Origin: Amycolatopsis keratiniphila subsp. keratiniphila
GTDB lineage: Bacteria > Actinomycetota > Actinomycetes > Mycobacteriales > Pseudonocardiaceae
Assembly: GCF_001620365.2 (NCBI RefSeq)
Contig: NZ_LQMT02000013.1
Location: 99,917-163,916, forward strand
Direction: 5' to 3'
Length of the DNA: 64,000 nt
The notes below the pieces were generated by a model. That model made no database searches, was not told where the DNA came from, and saw only the letters and a program-made list of their open reading frames with translations. The translations under genes and the position numbers were made by a program. Of this stretch, positions 55,195 to 63,032 are shown in pieces; the stretch's first letter is position 1; every line of letters starts with the position of its first letter.

Positions 55195-55817
55195 TTGCCC
55201 GCACCCCTTTCCGTGCCGAGGCCGAGTTTGTGGGTGCGGACGGGGACGACCTGGTCGAGGCTTTCGACGATGTGGTCGATGAAGCCGTATTCGCGGGCCT
55301 GCTCGGTGGTGAACCAGCGATCGTGCAGCGAATCGGCGAAGATCCGGTCGATGGGCTGCCCGGTGTCCTCGGCGATGAGCCCGAGCACCGTGTCGCGCGT
55401 GTAGCGCAGGTCGTCCGCCTGCACCTCCACCTCGACGGCCGAACCGCCGATGCCCGCCGAACCCTGGTGCATCAGGATCCGCGCGTGCGGCAGCGCGAAC
55501 CGTTTACCCGGGGTGCCCGCGGAGAGCAGGAATTGCCCGGCACTGCATGCCAAGCCCAGCGCGAGGGTGGCGACATCGCACGGCACGAGCCGCATCACGT
55601 CCCGGATCGCCAGCATCGACGGGACCGAACCGCCCGGCGAGTGGATCCACAACGCGATGTCCTTGCGCGGATCCTCGCTCGCCAGTGACAGGAGCTGCGT
55701 GGCGAGGACCGTCCCGTTGTCGTCGTCGAGCGGGCCGTCGAGGACCAGCACACGCTGGCTGAAGAACCGTTCCCGTTGCCGTTGGTCGAAGAGTGGCTGC
55801 TTCTCGTTGTCGCTCAT
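55191..55817 (-). CDS. clpP: ATP-dependent Clp protease proteolytic subunit
   Basis: A 208-residue ClpP with an intact triad: Ser92 in GLACSAGQF, His117 in LMHQGS, Asp162 in FADSLHD, and a normal oxyanion segment SPGGSV. It is the first gene of a two-gene operon with the inactive paralogue. It would degrade proteins unfolded by a Clp ATPase encoded elsewhere. The ATG at 55817 is preferred to an in-frame upstream codon at 55910. Probably under the PopR-like regulator (inference). Confidence 0.93.
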   Translation of the reverse strand: MSDNEKQPLFDQRQRERFFSQRVLVLDGPLDDDNGTVLATQLLSLASEDPRKDIALWIHSPGGSVPSMLAIRDVMRLVPCDVATLALGLACSAGQFLLSAGTPGKRFALPHARILMHQGSAGIGGSAVEVEVQADDLRYTRDTVLGLIAEDTGQPIDRIFADSLHDRWFTTEQAREYGFIDHIVESLDQVVPVRTHKLGLGTERGAGK

Positions 55818-55873
55818 GCCCCGACCATGCCGCCGGGTCCCGGCCGCCCGCCGGTTTCTCTGCTGTGAGCGGA

Positions 55874-57079
55874 TCAGCCCACAGCAGGGCGTTTCGCCGG
55901 CACGAACCACACGGTGATGGTCAAGAGCATGGCGAAGACGATGGCGAGGAGGTCGAGGGTGAGTCCCGGTTGCAGGGGAAGGCCCAGGTACTCCGCCTCA
56001 TCCAGCGCCTTCAGCAGAAGCAGGCTTAGCAGCGTCAGCCCGCAGCCGACGGTGATCATGACCTGCCCACGGCGGACGTTGGCGAGCAGGAGCCCGCCGC
56101 CGGCCACCGAAAACACCCCCGACAAGACGAGGGCGACCTGACAGAGCAGCAGTGGCACCCAATGCCAGTGCATCAGGTACACGTAGTGGACCAGCATCGC
56201 GTCCGCCAACACGAAGAAACCGAAGAGCATGCTCGCCACCCCGGCCAGTACCGCGAAGACCGACGGCGGTGTCAGGCCGGGACGCGTCGGCGGGGTCGGC
56301 ACCGGCGTTTCGATCCCGCTCGCGGCCTGGGCCAGCAATGGGAGCGCTTGGTCCGGCAGCATGCGCGCGTGCGGCGCTTTCGCCAGCAGCCCGCGCAGGA
56401 CGTCCGCGAGCGGGCGGGGCGTCCGGTCGATGGCGGGCTGCTCGTTGACGACGGCGTACAGCGTGGCCGCGACGTTCGCCCGCTGGAAGAAGTTCCCGCC
56501 CTCGCTCGCGCTGAGCAGGGTCACGCCGAGCGACCAGAGGTCGGAATGGGGCGTGCCGTCGTGCCCGGCGATCGTTTCGGGGGCGAGGAACGCCGGTGTG
56601 CCTACCGGGTCGAGGGCCTTGGCGATCCCGAAGCCGATCAGCTTCACGGCGCCGTCGGGACCCACCAGGATGTTCGCGGGCCGCACGTCCCCGTGCACGA
56701 TGCCCGCCGTGTGCGCGGCGGTGAGCGCGCCGAGGACCTTCCCGCCGAGGTCGGCCACGAACCGCGGCGGCAGCGGACCCGTGGACGCGAGGTCCTCCAG
56801 GGTCCGTCCCTCCACCGGATCCATCACGATGAACGCGTTTCCGTCCGCGACCACGACATCGCGAACGGGCACCACCGACGGGTGATCCACCGCGACGCGG
56901 GCTTCTTTCTGGAGCCGCTCCACGCGGGCGGGTTCGTGCGTGGGAAGCGGCAGTTGCTTGATCGCGACCGGGGGACCGTCCGGCCCGTCCTCGCCGCGCC
57001 ACAGCACGGCCGTCCCGTCGCCGCCCAGCTTCTCGAGCAGGGTGTAGCGCTCGGCGATCGTGCTCGAAACTGCCGTCAC
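55874..57079 (-). CDS. Membrane Ser/Thr protein kinase-like protein, probable pseudokinase
   Basis: A 401-residue protein: kinase-like domain (residues 10-255), Pro-rich linker, then four transmembrane helices. The ATP Lys is present (VAIK) and the catalytic loop reads HGDVRPANIL (Asp kept; Arg of HRD and usual Lys changed). The metal-binding DFG motif is GFG (KLIGFGIA), so the Mg ligand Asp is missing; the Gly loop is also atypical (LGGDGTAVL). APE and the DLWSLG helix are kept. It may bind ATP or partners without normal catalysis. Confidence 0.85.
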   Translation of the reverse strand: MTAVSSTIAERYTLLEKLGGDGTAVLWRGEDGPDGPPVAIKQLPLPTHEPARVERLQKEARVAVDHPSVVPVRDVVVADGNAFIVMDPVEGRTLEDLASTGPLPPRFVADLGGKVLGALTAAHTAGIVHGDVRPANILVGPDGAVKLIGFGIAKALDPVGTPAFLAPETIAGHDGTPHSDLWSLGVTLLSASEGGNFFQRANVAATLYAVVNEQPAIDRTPRPLADVLRGLLAKAPHARMLPDQALPLLAQAASGIETPVPTPPTRPGLTPPSVFAVLAGVASMLFGFFVLADAMLVHYVYLMHWHWVPLLLCQVALVLSGVFSVAGGGLLLANVRRGQVMITVGCGLTLLSLLLLKALDEAEYLGLPLQPGLTLDLLAIVFAMLLTITVWFVPAKRPAVG

Positions 57080-57183
57080 AGTGGGGCTCCTCGAATTCTG
57101 AAGGGTCTCCGAGGCACGCTAACCAGGGCTCATGACAAAACGATGAAATGGCCGTTCATCCATGAAAGACTGGCGCGACTGGA

Positions 57184-57189
57184 TATATT
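57184..57189 (+). promoter_or_regulatory. Candidate -10 element for a leaderless PucR transcript
   Basis: TATATT lies exactly 7 bases before the ATG at 57197. If transcription begins at the A of that ATG, the hexamer occupies -13 to -8. No ribosome site is seen close to the start, which supports leaderless translation. No good -35 element is visible. Confidence 0.4.
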
Positions 57190-57196
57190 CACAGTC

Positions 57197-58756
57197 ATGC
57201 TGACCTTGGCGGCGCTGGTCGAGGACCCGGCCCTGGAACTGCGGGTGGTCGTCCCCGGCCGCGACGGGGCACTGGCCGGGCAGGTGTTGTGGGTGCACAA
57301 CACCGAGCTCCCCGATCCGGGGCCATACGTGCGCGAGCACGAGGTCGTGCTGACCAACGGCCTGTGGCTCGACCGGGTCGATCCGGCGGATTTCGTCGCG
57401 AGGGTGGTCGGCGCCGGAGCGGCGGGGATCATCTTCGGCCTGCGCGTGGAACAACGCGACACCCCGCCCGCGCTCGCCGACGCCTGCCGGGAAGCCGGGT
57501 TGCCGCTGCTGGAGATCTCGGTGGCGGTGCCGTTCACCGCGGTCACGCGCGCCGCCGCGGCGATCCAGGCCACCGACCGGCAGAACGCGCTGATGTCGTT
57601 GGTGCGCCGAGGCGACGAGCTGACTTCGGCGCTGTCGAGGGGCGCGGGCGCGTCCGGGGTGCTCGCGGTCCTCCGCCGCGAACACGAACTCCCGCTGGCG
57701 GTCGTGGACCGGATGGGCCGGGAACTGGCGTCCGCCGGCGCCGAACTGGACGCCGGGCAGACGCGCGCCGCGGCGGAGGCACTGGCCGGGCATCCGCCGC
57801 CGCTGGAAGCGGATCTCGGCGCGGGGACGCGGGCGGCGTTGTTCCCCGTCGGCGCGATCGGCGACGCGGACGCCGCGCTGTTGTGCCTGCGTCCCGCGAC
57901 GGAGCTGACTCGCGGAGAGCGGGACGCGCTGGAGCAGACCGCGCGCTACCTCAGCCTGGAGGTGGCCCGGCACCAGGCGGTGCAGGCGATCGAGATGCGG
58001 TTCGCCGTCGAGCTGCTGGACATGGTGCTCTCCGGCGCGCAGCGCGCCGCGGAGGTGCCCGGCAGGCTGCGTGCCTTCGGGGTCGACCCGGACGGGCCGC
58101 TGGCGGTGATCGCGCTGGCGTTCGCGGGTGAGGAAGCCGCGACCCCGCCGGGAATGGCCGAGGCTGTGACCGACTTCCTGCTGGCGGACGGCCTGCCCGC
58201 GGTCGTGGCGGCGGGCAGCCAGGACGTCGTCGCGGTACTGCCGTTCCGTTCAGGGAGGCAGTCGCCCGCCGCCTTCGCGCCACGGCTGGCCGCGTCCGTT
58301 TCGCACCGGCTTTCCGGTGGCCGCGTGGTCGTCGGACTCGCCGACCCGGTGCCGGGTGCGGCCGAACTGCGGACGCCGTTGTCACGCAGCCGCGAAGCCT
58401 GCCGCGTGCTCCGTGGCAGGCGGGGCGGGCCGATCGCGGCGAGTTTCGCCGAGCTGGGCAGCTATCGGCTCCTGCTGGAGTCGCACGACGAGCAGTGGCG
58501 GCACACTTTCGCCGACGCCCTGCTCGGCCCGCTGCGCGAGCACGACCGCGTCCGCGACGGCGAACTGGAGACGACCCTGCGGGCGTTCCTCGACCACGAC
58601 GGCCACTGGGCGACCACCGCCGCGGCCCTGTTCGTGCACGTCAACACCTTGCGCAACCGGCTGGCCAAGGTCACCGAGCTGACCGGCCGCGATGTCGGGC
58701 GGACCGCGGACCGGGTCGACCTGTTCCTGGCGCTCGAAGCGGCTCAGTCCGGATAG
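57197..58756 (+). CDS. PucR-family transcriptional regulator
   Basis: A 519-residue regulator. The N-terminal PucR domain begins MLTLAALVEDPALELRVV and contains REHEVVLTNGLWL. A GGDEF-like/CdaR middle region follows. The C-terminal PucR HTH_30 domain has LRAFLDHDGHWATTAAALFVHVNTLRNRL. Such proteins control purine, amine or other nitrogen catabolism. It is convergent with the DUF1989/OYE/deacetylase operon, overlapping its last gene by 13 bp, and may regulate it. Confidence 0.9.
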   Translation: MLTLAALVEDPALELRVVVPGRDGALAGQVLWVHNTELPDPGPYVREHEVVLTNGLWLDRVDPADFVARVVGAGAAGIIFGLRVEQRDTPPALADACREAGLPLLEISVAVPFTAVTRAAAAIQATDRQNALMSLVRRGDELTSALSRGAGASGVLAVLRREHELPLAVVDRMGRELASAGAELDAGQTRAAAEALAGHPPPLEADLGAGTRAALFPVGAIGDADAALLCLRPATELTRGERDALEQTARYLSLEVARHQAVQAIEMRFAVELLDMVLSGAQRAAEVPGRLRAFGVDPDGPLAVIALAFAGEEAATPPGMAEAVTDFLLADGLPAVVAAGSQDVVAVLPFRSGRQSPAAFAPRLAASVSHRLSGGRVVVGLADPVPGAAELRTPLSRSREACRVLRGRRGGPIAASFAELGSYRLLLESHDEQWRHTFADALLGPLREHDRVRDGELETTLRAFLDHDGHWATTAAALFVHVNTLRNRLAKVTELTGRDVGRTADRVDLFLALEAAQSG

Positions 58757-59613
58757 ACCGCGGGGTCGGCTTCGAGGCGCCGCAACGGTTCCACGGGCAA
58801 GGCCGGGTCGGCCAGCGCCGCGGCCGCCACATCGCGGCAGCGCGCGAACCGGACGTCACCGAGCCCGAGCCCGAACTCGATGAGCGCGCGCACCGCTTCC
58901 AGCCGCCCCGGCCTGCCCGAAAGGAACGGGTGCAGGCACAGGTTGAACAGGCAACGGTAGCGGCGCATCGCGTCCAGCTCGGCGCGCCACATCTCCAGCA
59001 CCTGAACCGGTGGGGTGATCACCGAGCCGACGTGCGGCGCGGGAAGGAACGCGTACTGCTCCCAATCGTCGAGCGACCAGTGCACCGGCAATTCGGCGAT
59101 CCGGCCCGCCCCGGTGTCGATCAGGTACGGCCGGTCGTCCGCCATCAGCGACGAGTCGTAGCTCAGGCCGTGTCCGGCCACCAGCGCCGGAGTGTCCCAA
59201 GTGGACTCCCAGCCCGCCGCGCGATGCCCGTTGATCTCGATGCCCTGTGCGGCGAAGACCGCCATGCCCCGTTCGAAATCGGCGCGCTGCTCGGCGGCGG
59301 TCATCGCGGTCGGCGGCCGGTGGCTGTAGGAGTGGTGGGCCACCTCGTGCCCCCGCTCCACGATCGTGGCGGCGAGGCCGGGCCGCTGTTCGGCGACCCA
59401 GCCCGGCACGAAGAACGTCGCGGGCACGGCCAGTTCGTCGAGCAGATCGAGGACGCGCGGCACCCCGACCCTGGGCCCGTACGCCTGATGGGACATGGTC
59501 GACAGGTGGTCCGCGTAACCCCGGCCCCGCGCGAGGATCGGGGACTCCGCGTCGACGTCGAAGGTCAGGGTCGCGACCGCGGCCGCGCCGCCGTGCCAGC
59601 TTGCTTCAGTCAC
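58744..59613 (-). CDS. Polysaccharide deacetylase-family protein (PuuE-like)
   Basis: A 289-residue NodB-fold enzyme without signal peptide, hence cytoplasmic and more likely a small-molecule amidohydrolase such as PuuE-type allantoinase than a wall enzyme. The metal Asp motif is LTFDVDAES; the His pair is in HEVAHHSYSH; later blocks are HRAAGWES and LCLHPFLSGRPGR. The GTG at 59613 overlaps the stop of the upstream oxidoreductase gene. It is the last gene of a three-gene operon. The exact substrate is unknown. Confidence 0.85.
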   Translation of the reverse strand: MTEASWHGGAAAVATLTFDVDAESPILARGRGYADHLSTMSHQAYGPRVGVPRVLDLLDELAVPATFFVPGWVAEQRPGLAATIVERGHEVAHHSYSHRPPTAMTAAEQRADFERGMAVFAAQGIEINGHRAAGWESTWDTPALVAGHGLSYDSSLMADDRPYLIDTGAGRIAELPVHWSLDDWEQYAFLPAPHVGSVITPPVQVLEMWRAELDAMRRYRCLFNLCLHPFLSGRPGRLEAVRALIEFGLGLGDVRFARCRDVAAAALADPALPVEPLRRLEADPAVYPD

Positions 59614-60722
59614 GCCTGCCGACTCTCCCGCCAACGGCGCGCGTTCGCCACCGTGACCGTCGGGGAGACCATCGCCCGGTCGAACTCGGCCAGGGGTTCC
59701 GCCGCCGCGACGCGGGCGGGCAGATCGGGGTTGGCCAGCGCGCCGTGCCCGATCGACAGCAGGTCCGCGTGCCCGCCGGTGAGTACCTCGTGCGCCTGCG
59801 CGAGGTCGTGCATCCCGCCGTTGGCGATTACGGGCAGCCCGGTGACCTCCCGGGCGAGCGCGGTGATCGTGCCGCCGTCGGCCAGCTTCGCCGTCTCCAG
59901 CCAGTTCCGGCCCTCGCTGGCGATGTGGAGGTACTGCGCGCCCGCCTCGGCGACCGCGGCGAAGATCACCTCGGCGTCGGCGCGGCCGCCCGGCCACCGG
60001 TAGGTGAAGTCGTTGACCTTCGTCTGTGACAACCGCACGCCGGTCACCAGCTCCGGCACCGCCTCGGCGACGGCGGTCACGACCCGGGCGGTCAGCCGGA
60101 TCCGGTTCGCGACCGGTCCGCCGTGGGAATCGGTGCGGTGATTGGTGTAGTCGGTCAGGAACTGGTCGAGCAGATATCCGTTGGCCGCGTGCACCTCGAC
60201 GCCGTCGAAGCCGGCCTGACGGGCACGCACGGCCGCGGCCGCGAAACCGTCGATGATGTCGTCGATCTCGGCGGTGGTCAGTTCGCGGGGGACCGGCCAA
60301 GGCCCGGAACCGCCGTAAGCGCGCATTTTCTCCCCGCGCGGCTGGACGGCCGACGGGCCGACGGTGTCCGGGTTGCCCTGCGCGATCGCCCCGGCGTGCA
60401 TGAGCTGCGCGATCATCCGGCCACCCGCCGCGCGGACTCCGGCGGTGACCACCCGCCAGCCCGCGACGTGCTCGTCCCGCGCGAGGCCGGGCTGGTTGAG
60501 GTAACCCTGGCTGGCCGCGCTGTCGGGGTAGGTGCCCTCGCTGAACACCAGCCCGAAGCCGCCGCGGGCGAATTCGGCGTAGTAGTCGGCCATCTCCCCG
60601 GTCGGGGTGCCGTCCGGCCGCGCGGAGACGCGGGACATCGGGGCGACGGCGTAGCGGTTGCGCAGCGCGAGACCGCTGAGGGTGACCGGGGCGAGCGCGG
60701 GGTGTTCGACGGTGGTCGTCAT
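59610..60722 (-). CDS. Old yellow enzyme-family NADH:flavin oxidoreductase
   Basis: A 370-residue FMN-dependent TIM-barrel oxidoreductase. Visible blocks are LRNRYAVAPMSR, QLMHAGAIAQ, GVEVHAANGYLLDQFL with the substrate-binding His-Asn, NRIRLTARVV and the phosphate site PVIANGGM. It reduces activated C=C bonds or related nitrogen compounds. It is coupled at both ends: its ATG overlaps the DUF1989 stop and its stop overlaps the deacetylase start. An operon role in N-heterocycle breakdown is inference. Confidence 0.9.
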   Translation of the reverse strand: MTTTVEHPALAPVTLSGLALRNRYAVAPMSRVSARPDGTPTGEMADYYAEFARGGFGLVFSEGTYPDSAASQGYLNQPGLARDEHVAGWRVVTAGVRAAGGRMIAQLMHAGAIAQGNPDTVGPSAVQPRGEKMRAYGGSGPWPVPRELTTAEIDDIIDGFAAAAVRARQAGFDGVEVHAANGYLLDQFLTDYTNHRTDSHGGPVANRIRLTARVVTAVAEAVPELVTGVRLSQTKVNDFTYRWPGGRADAEVIFAAVAEAGAQYLHIASEGRNWLETAKLADGGTITALAREVTGLPVIANGGMHDLAQAHEVLTGGHADLLSIGHGALANPDLPARVAAAEPLAEFDRAMVSPTVTVANARRWRESRQA

Positions 60723-61336
60723 GATCTGGTTCCTCCATTGTGGACGGTTTCGATGGCGAGCGGGGAAAGTCCGGAGTCGCTGATCCGGACGAGGTCTTGC
60801 GGGCAGGCGGAGACCACGACGACGCAGTCCATCTCGGCCCGCAGGGTCACCGCGTCGCCCGGGCGCGAGTTCGCGGTGAGCCAGCTCAGGCGTCCGCCCT
60901 CGCCGACCGGGATGCGCATGAAGACGTTGATCGGCTGCGGGGTCGGACCGGCGAAGCTGAGCCCGGCCTCTCCCAGGGCCTCACGCAGATTCGCGGCGCA
61001 GGACCGGTGGTCCGGTGCACCCAGTGCTTTGTATCGGGCCGGGTCACACGCCGGGATGAGCATGTCGTGCTCACCGGGAGAGGTGTCTTCGGCCAGCGTG
61101 AGGATCGGGCGGCGCAAGTCGGTCAGGAAGGCCTCGCCGACCGCGGGGAAGAGCCTGTCGACGCCGGCGCGGGTGTGCGCCGCGCTGTGGTGCTCGGTCA
61201 GTTCGGCGTCTCCGCTGTCGCGGAAGGCGAACACGTCTCCGACCTGGCCGCCGTCGACGTCGATCACCCGCACCAGATCCCCTGCGGCCACCCGGACGGC
61301 CCTGCCGGTCCCGGGTGGCACTTCCGTTCTGCTCAT
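60719..61336 (-). CDS. DUF1989 / urea carboxylase-associated family protein
   Basis: A 205-residue protein of the DUF1989 family found beside urea amidolyase and other nitrogen-scavenging genes. Conserved segments are VIDVDGGQVGDVFAF, CDPARYKALG, SCAANLREALGEAG and PINVFMRIPVGEGG. The Cys and His residues could form a metal site. The ATG at 61336 (SRTEVPPGTG) starts the conserved part. First gene of the operon with the OYE and deacetylase genes. Confidence 0.88.
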   Translation of the reverse strand: MSRTEVPPGTGRAVRVAAGDLVRVIDVDGGQVGDVFAFRDSGDAELTEHHSAAHTRAGVDRLFPAVGEAFLTDLRRPILTLAEDTSPGEHDMLIPACDPARYKALGAPDHRSCAANLREALGEAGLSFAGPTPQPINVFMRIPVGEGGRLSWLTANSRPGDAVTLRAEMDCVVVVSACPQDLVRISDSGLSPLAIETVHNGGTRS

Positions 61337-61370
61337 GCCCCCAGCAAACAGGGACTGCCCGATGTCTCGC

Positions 61371-61408
61371 CATGGAGAAACCTCCATGATCAAGCATCCA
61401 GGATGGAT
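61371..61408. promoter_or_regulatory. Candidate operator upstream of the DUF1989 operon
   Basis: CATGGAG-N4-CTCCATG (61371-61388) and ATCCA-GGA-TGGAT (61396-61408) are two small perfect inverted repeats 35-72 bp upstream of the DUF1989 start, followed by a further ATCCAGG. Either could be a site for the PucR or MarR regulator of this region; the assignment is open. Confidence 0.45.
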
Positions 61409-61420
61409 AAACATCCAGGC

Positions 61421-61520
61421 CGATCACGCGTGATTGAAGCCGGAACTCGCGTGATCGAAGGCGGAACAGCGTGTTCCGGCTGGAATCACGCGAGTTCCGT
61501 CTCCAAGCACGCGAGTTCCG
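61421..61520. repeat. 21-bp-spaced CGCGAGTTCCG repeats in inverted arrangement
   Basis: CGCGAGTTCCG starts at 61489 and 61510 (21 bp apart). Its inverted form CGGAACTCGCG is at 61441, with a variant 21 bp later. A central GGAACA-N3-TGTTCC palindrome is at 61463-61477. The block can fold into a long imperfect hairpin. The same motif and period occur at 54099-54190. It lies between divergent DUF1989 and MarR genes. Confidence 0.85.
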
Positions 61521-61575
61521 GATAAAAGTAGTTTCGACTTTGACCAGTTTCGCGAAGCCGGGTTAGTGTTCGCCG

Positions 61576-62109
61576 ATGGAAGACGTGGATGCGGCCGGGC
61601 TGGACTTCTGGTCGTTCGTGGCGCTGGCGAACCGGCGGCTCGCCCAGGAGTACGGCTTCCGTCACCAGTTGGCGACCGAGGTGCTGCTGACCCTCAACCG
61701 CGCCTCCGACCTGGTGACCTACGACCTCGAAGCCGCGGTGCACCGGCCGCGCGGGCGGTCCTGGTCGGCGTTCCGGCTGCTGTTCGTGGTCTGGCTCGCC
61801 GGACCGCTCGAACCGACCAGCGCCGCCCGGCTGACCGGGATGAGCCGGGCCGCGGTGTCGAACCTGGTCAAGACGCTGGTCGCGGAGGGCATGCTCGACC
61901 GGGCACCGGACGAGCGCGACGGACGTTCGGTGCGGTTGTCGCTCACCGAGGCGGGGCAGGAGGAGATGGTCTCGGTCTTCCGTGAGCACAACGAGCGCGA
62001 ATTCGGCTGGACGAACGCGTTGACCGAGACCGAACAGCGCATCCTCGTGATGCTGCTGGGCAAGCTGATCACCAGCCGAGCCGAGTTCGGCACCCGGAGC
62101 CGCAAGTAG
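61576..62109 (+). CDS. MarR-family transcriptional regulator
   Basis: A 177-residue winged-helix regulator. The HTH and wing are LEPTSAARLTGMSRAAVSNLV and EGMLDRAPDERDGRSVRLSLT, with the DERDGR wing motif. The N-terminal helices form the dimer region. It lies upstream of the unknown gene and fumarylacetoacetase on the same strand and may respond to an aromatic acid such as homogentisate (inference). Confidence 0.9.
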   Translation: MEDVDAAGLDFWSFVALANRRLAQEYGFRHQLATEVLLTLNRASDLVTYDLEAAVHRPRGRSWSAFRLLFVVWLAGPLEPTSAARLTGMSRAAVSNLVKTLVAEGMLDRAPDERDGRSVRLSLTEAGQEEMVSVFREHNEREFGWTNALTETEQRILVMLLGKLITSRAEFGTRSRK

Positions 62110-62189
62110 GCCTTCCCGTCGCCCGGAAGACCGGACTACGCTGCCCGATGGATAGTCAAAGTGTGAACTAAATCGGCGAGGAGGAGACC

Positions 62190-63032
62190 ATGGTGGACGG
62201 CGGACGAATTCCCGCGCTCTTCGCCGGGCTGTGCGACGACGCCGCGGTGTTCCCGCCGGGCCTGGCCCCGCTTCCGGACGCCGTCGCCGCACACGACGAG
62301 CACCTCGAGGCTTGGTACGCCGGCCTGGTCGGGCCCTTGGTCGTCGCCGCGACCGTGCTCGGCGACCTCGCCGAGGTGCTGGACGGCCGGGAGACCCCGC
62401 TGCCGGTCTCGGTGACCCTGCCCGGCGGACCCGCGCAGCTCGACGGCGTGCTCGCCGCGGTCGCCGAACTCCCGGTGAAGCTCGAAGCGCTCGAGATCGT
62501 CGTCCCGGAGGGGATGGGCCCGGACGAGGTGCTCGCCGCGCTTTCCCGCGCCACCGGGCCGGTCTTCGTCGAGATCCCGCGTGACGAGCGGCGCATCCCG
62601 CTGCTGAACGCCCTTTCCGGCACCGGTCACCGGGCGAAGTTCCGCACCGGCGGCGTCCGCGCCGACCTGTACCCGGACGAAGCGGAACTCGCCGCCGCGG
62701 TCCGAGCGGCGGCCGGGGCGGGTGTGCCGTTCAAGGCCACCGCGGGCCTGCATCACGCCCTCCGCAACACCGATCCGGAGACCGGCTTCGAACAGCACGG
62801 TTTCCTCAACCTGATGCTCGCCACCGACGCCGTCCTCACCGGCGGAGACGCCGAAGCCGTTCTCGCCGAACGAGACGGCGCCGTCATCGCCGAGCGGCTC
62901 CGGGCGCTGGACGCGGATCGTGTCGCCGCGGTCCGCGCGGGTTTCACGTCGTTCGGCACCTGCAGCATCACCGACCCCCTGACCGAACTGGCCGGACTCG
63001 GCCTGCTCGAGGCGCCCCGAGGAGAGGCATGA
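62190..63032 (+). CDS. Conserved protein of unknown function coupled to fumarylacetoacetase
   Basis: A 280-residue soluble protein with a possible alpha/beta barrel pattern: CDDAAVFPPGLAPLPDAV near the N-terminus, FVEIPRDERR, KFRTGGVRADLYPDEAELA, and PFKATAGLHHALRN with a His pair. No established family function was recognised. The ATG follows GGCGAGGAGGAG. Its stop overlaps the fumarylacetoacetase start (ATGA), so both should be made together. It may act in tyrosine breakdown or handle a by-product (inference). Confidence 0.78.
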   Translation: MVDGGRIPALFAGLCDDAAVFPPGLAPLPDAVAAHDEHLEAWYAGLVGPLVVAATVLGDLAEVLDGRETPLPVSVTLPGGPAQLDGVLAAVAELPVKLEALEIVVPEGMGPDEVLAALSRATGPVFVEIPRDERRIPLLNALSGTGHRAKFRTGGVRADLYPDEAELAAAVRAAAGAGVPFKATAGLHHALRNTDPETGFEQHGFLNLMLATDAVLTGGDAEAVLAERDGAVIAERLRALDADRVAAVRAGFTSFGTCSITDPLTELAGLGLLEAPRGEA

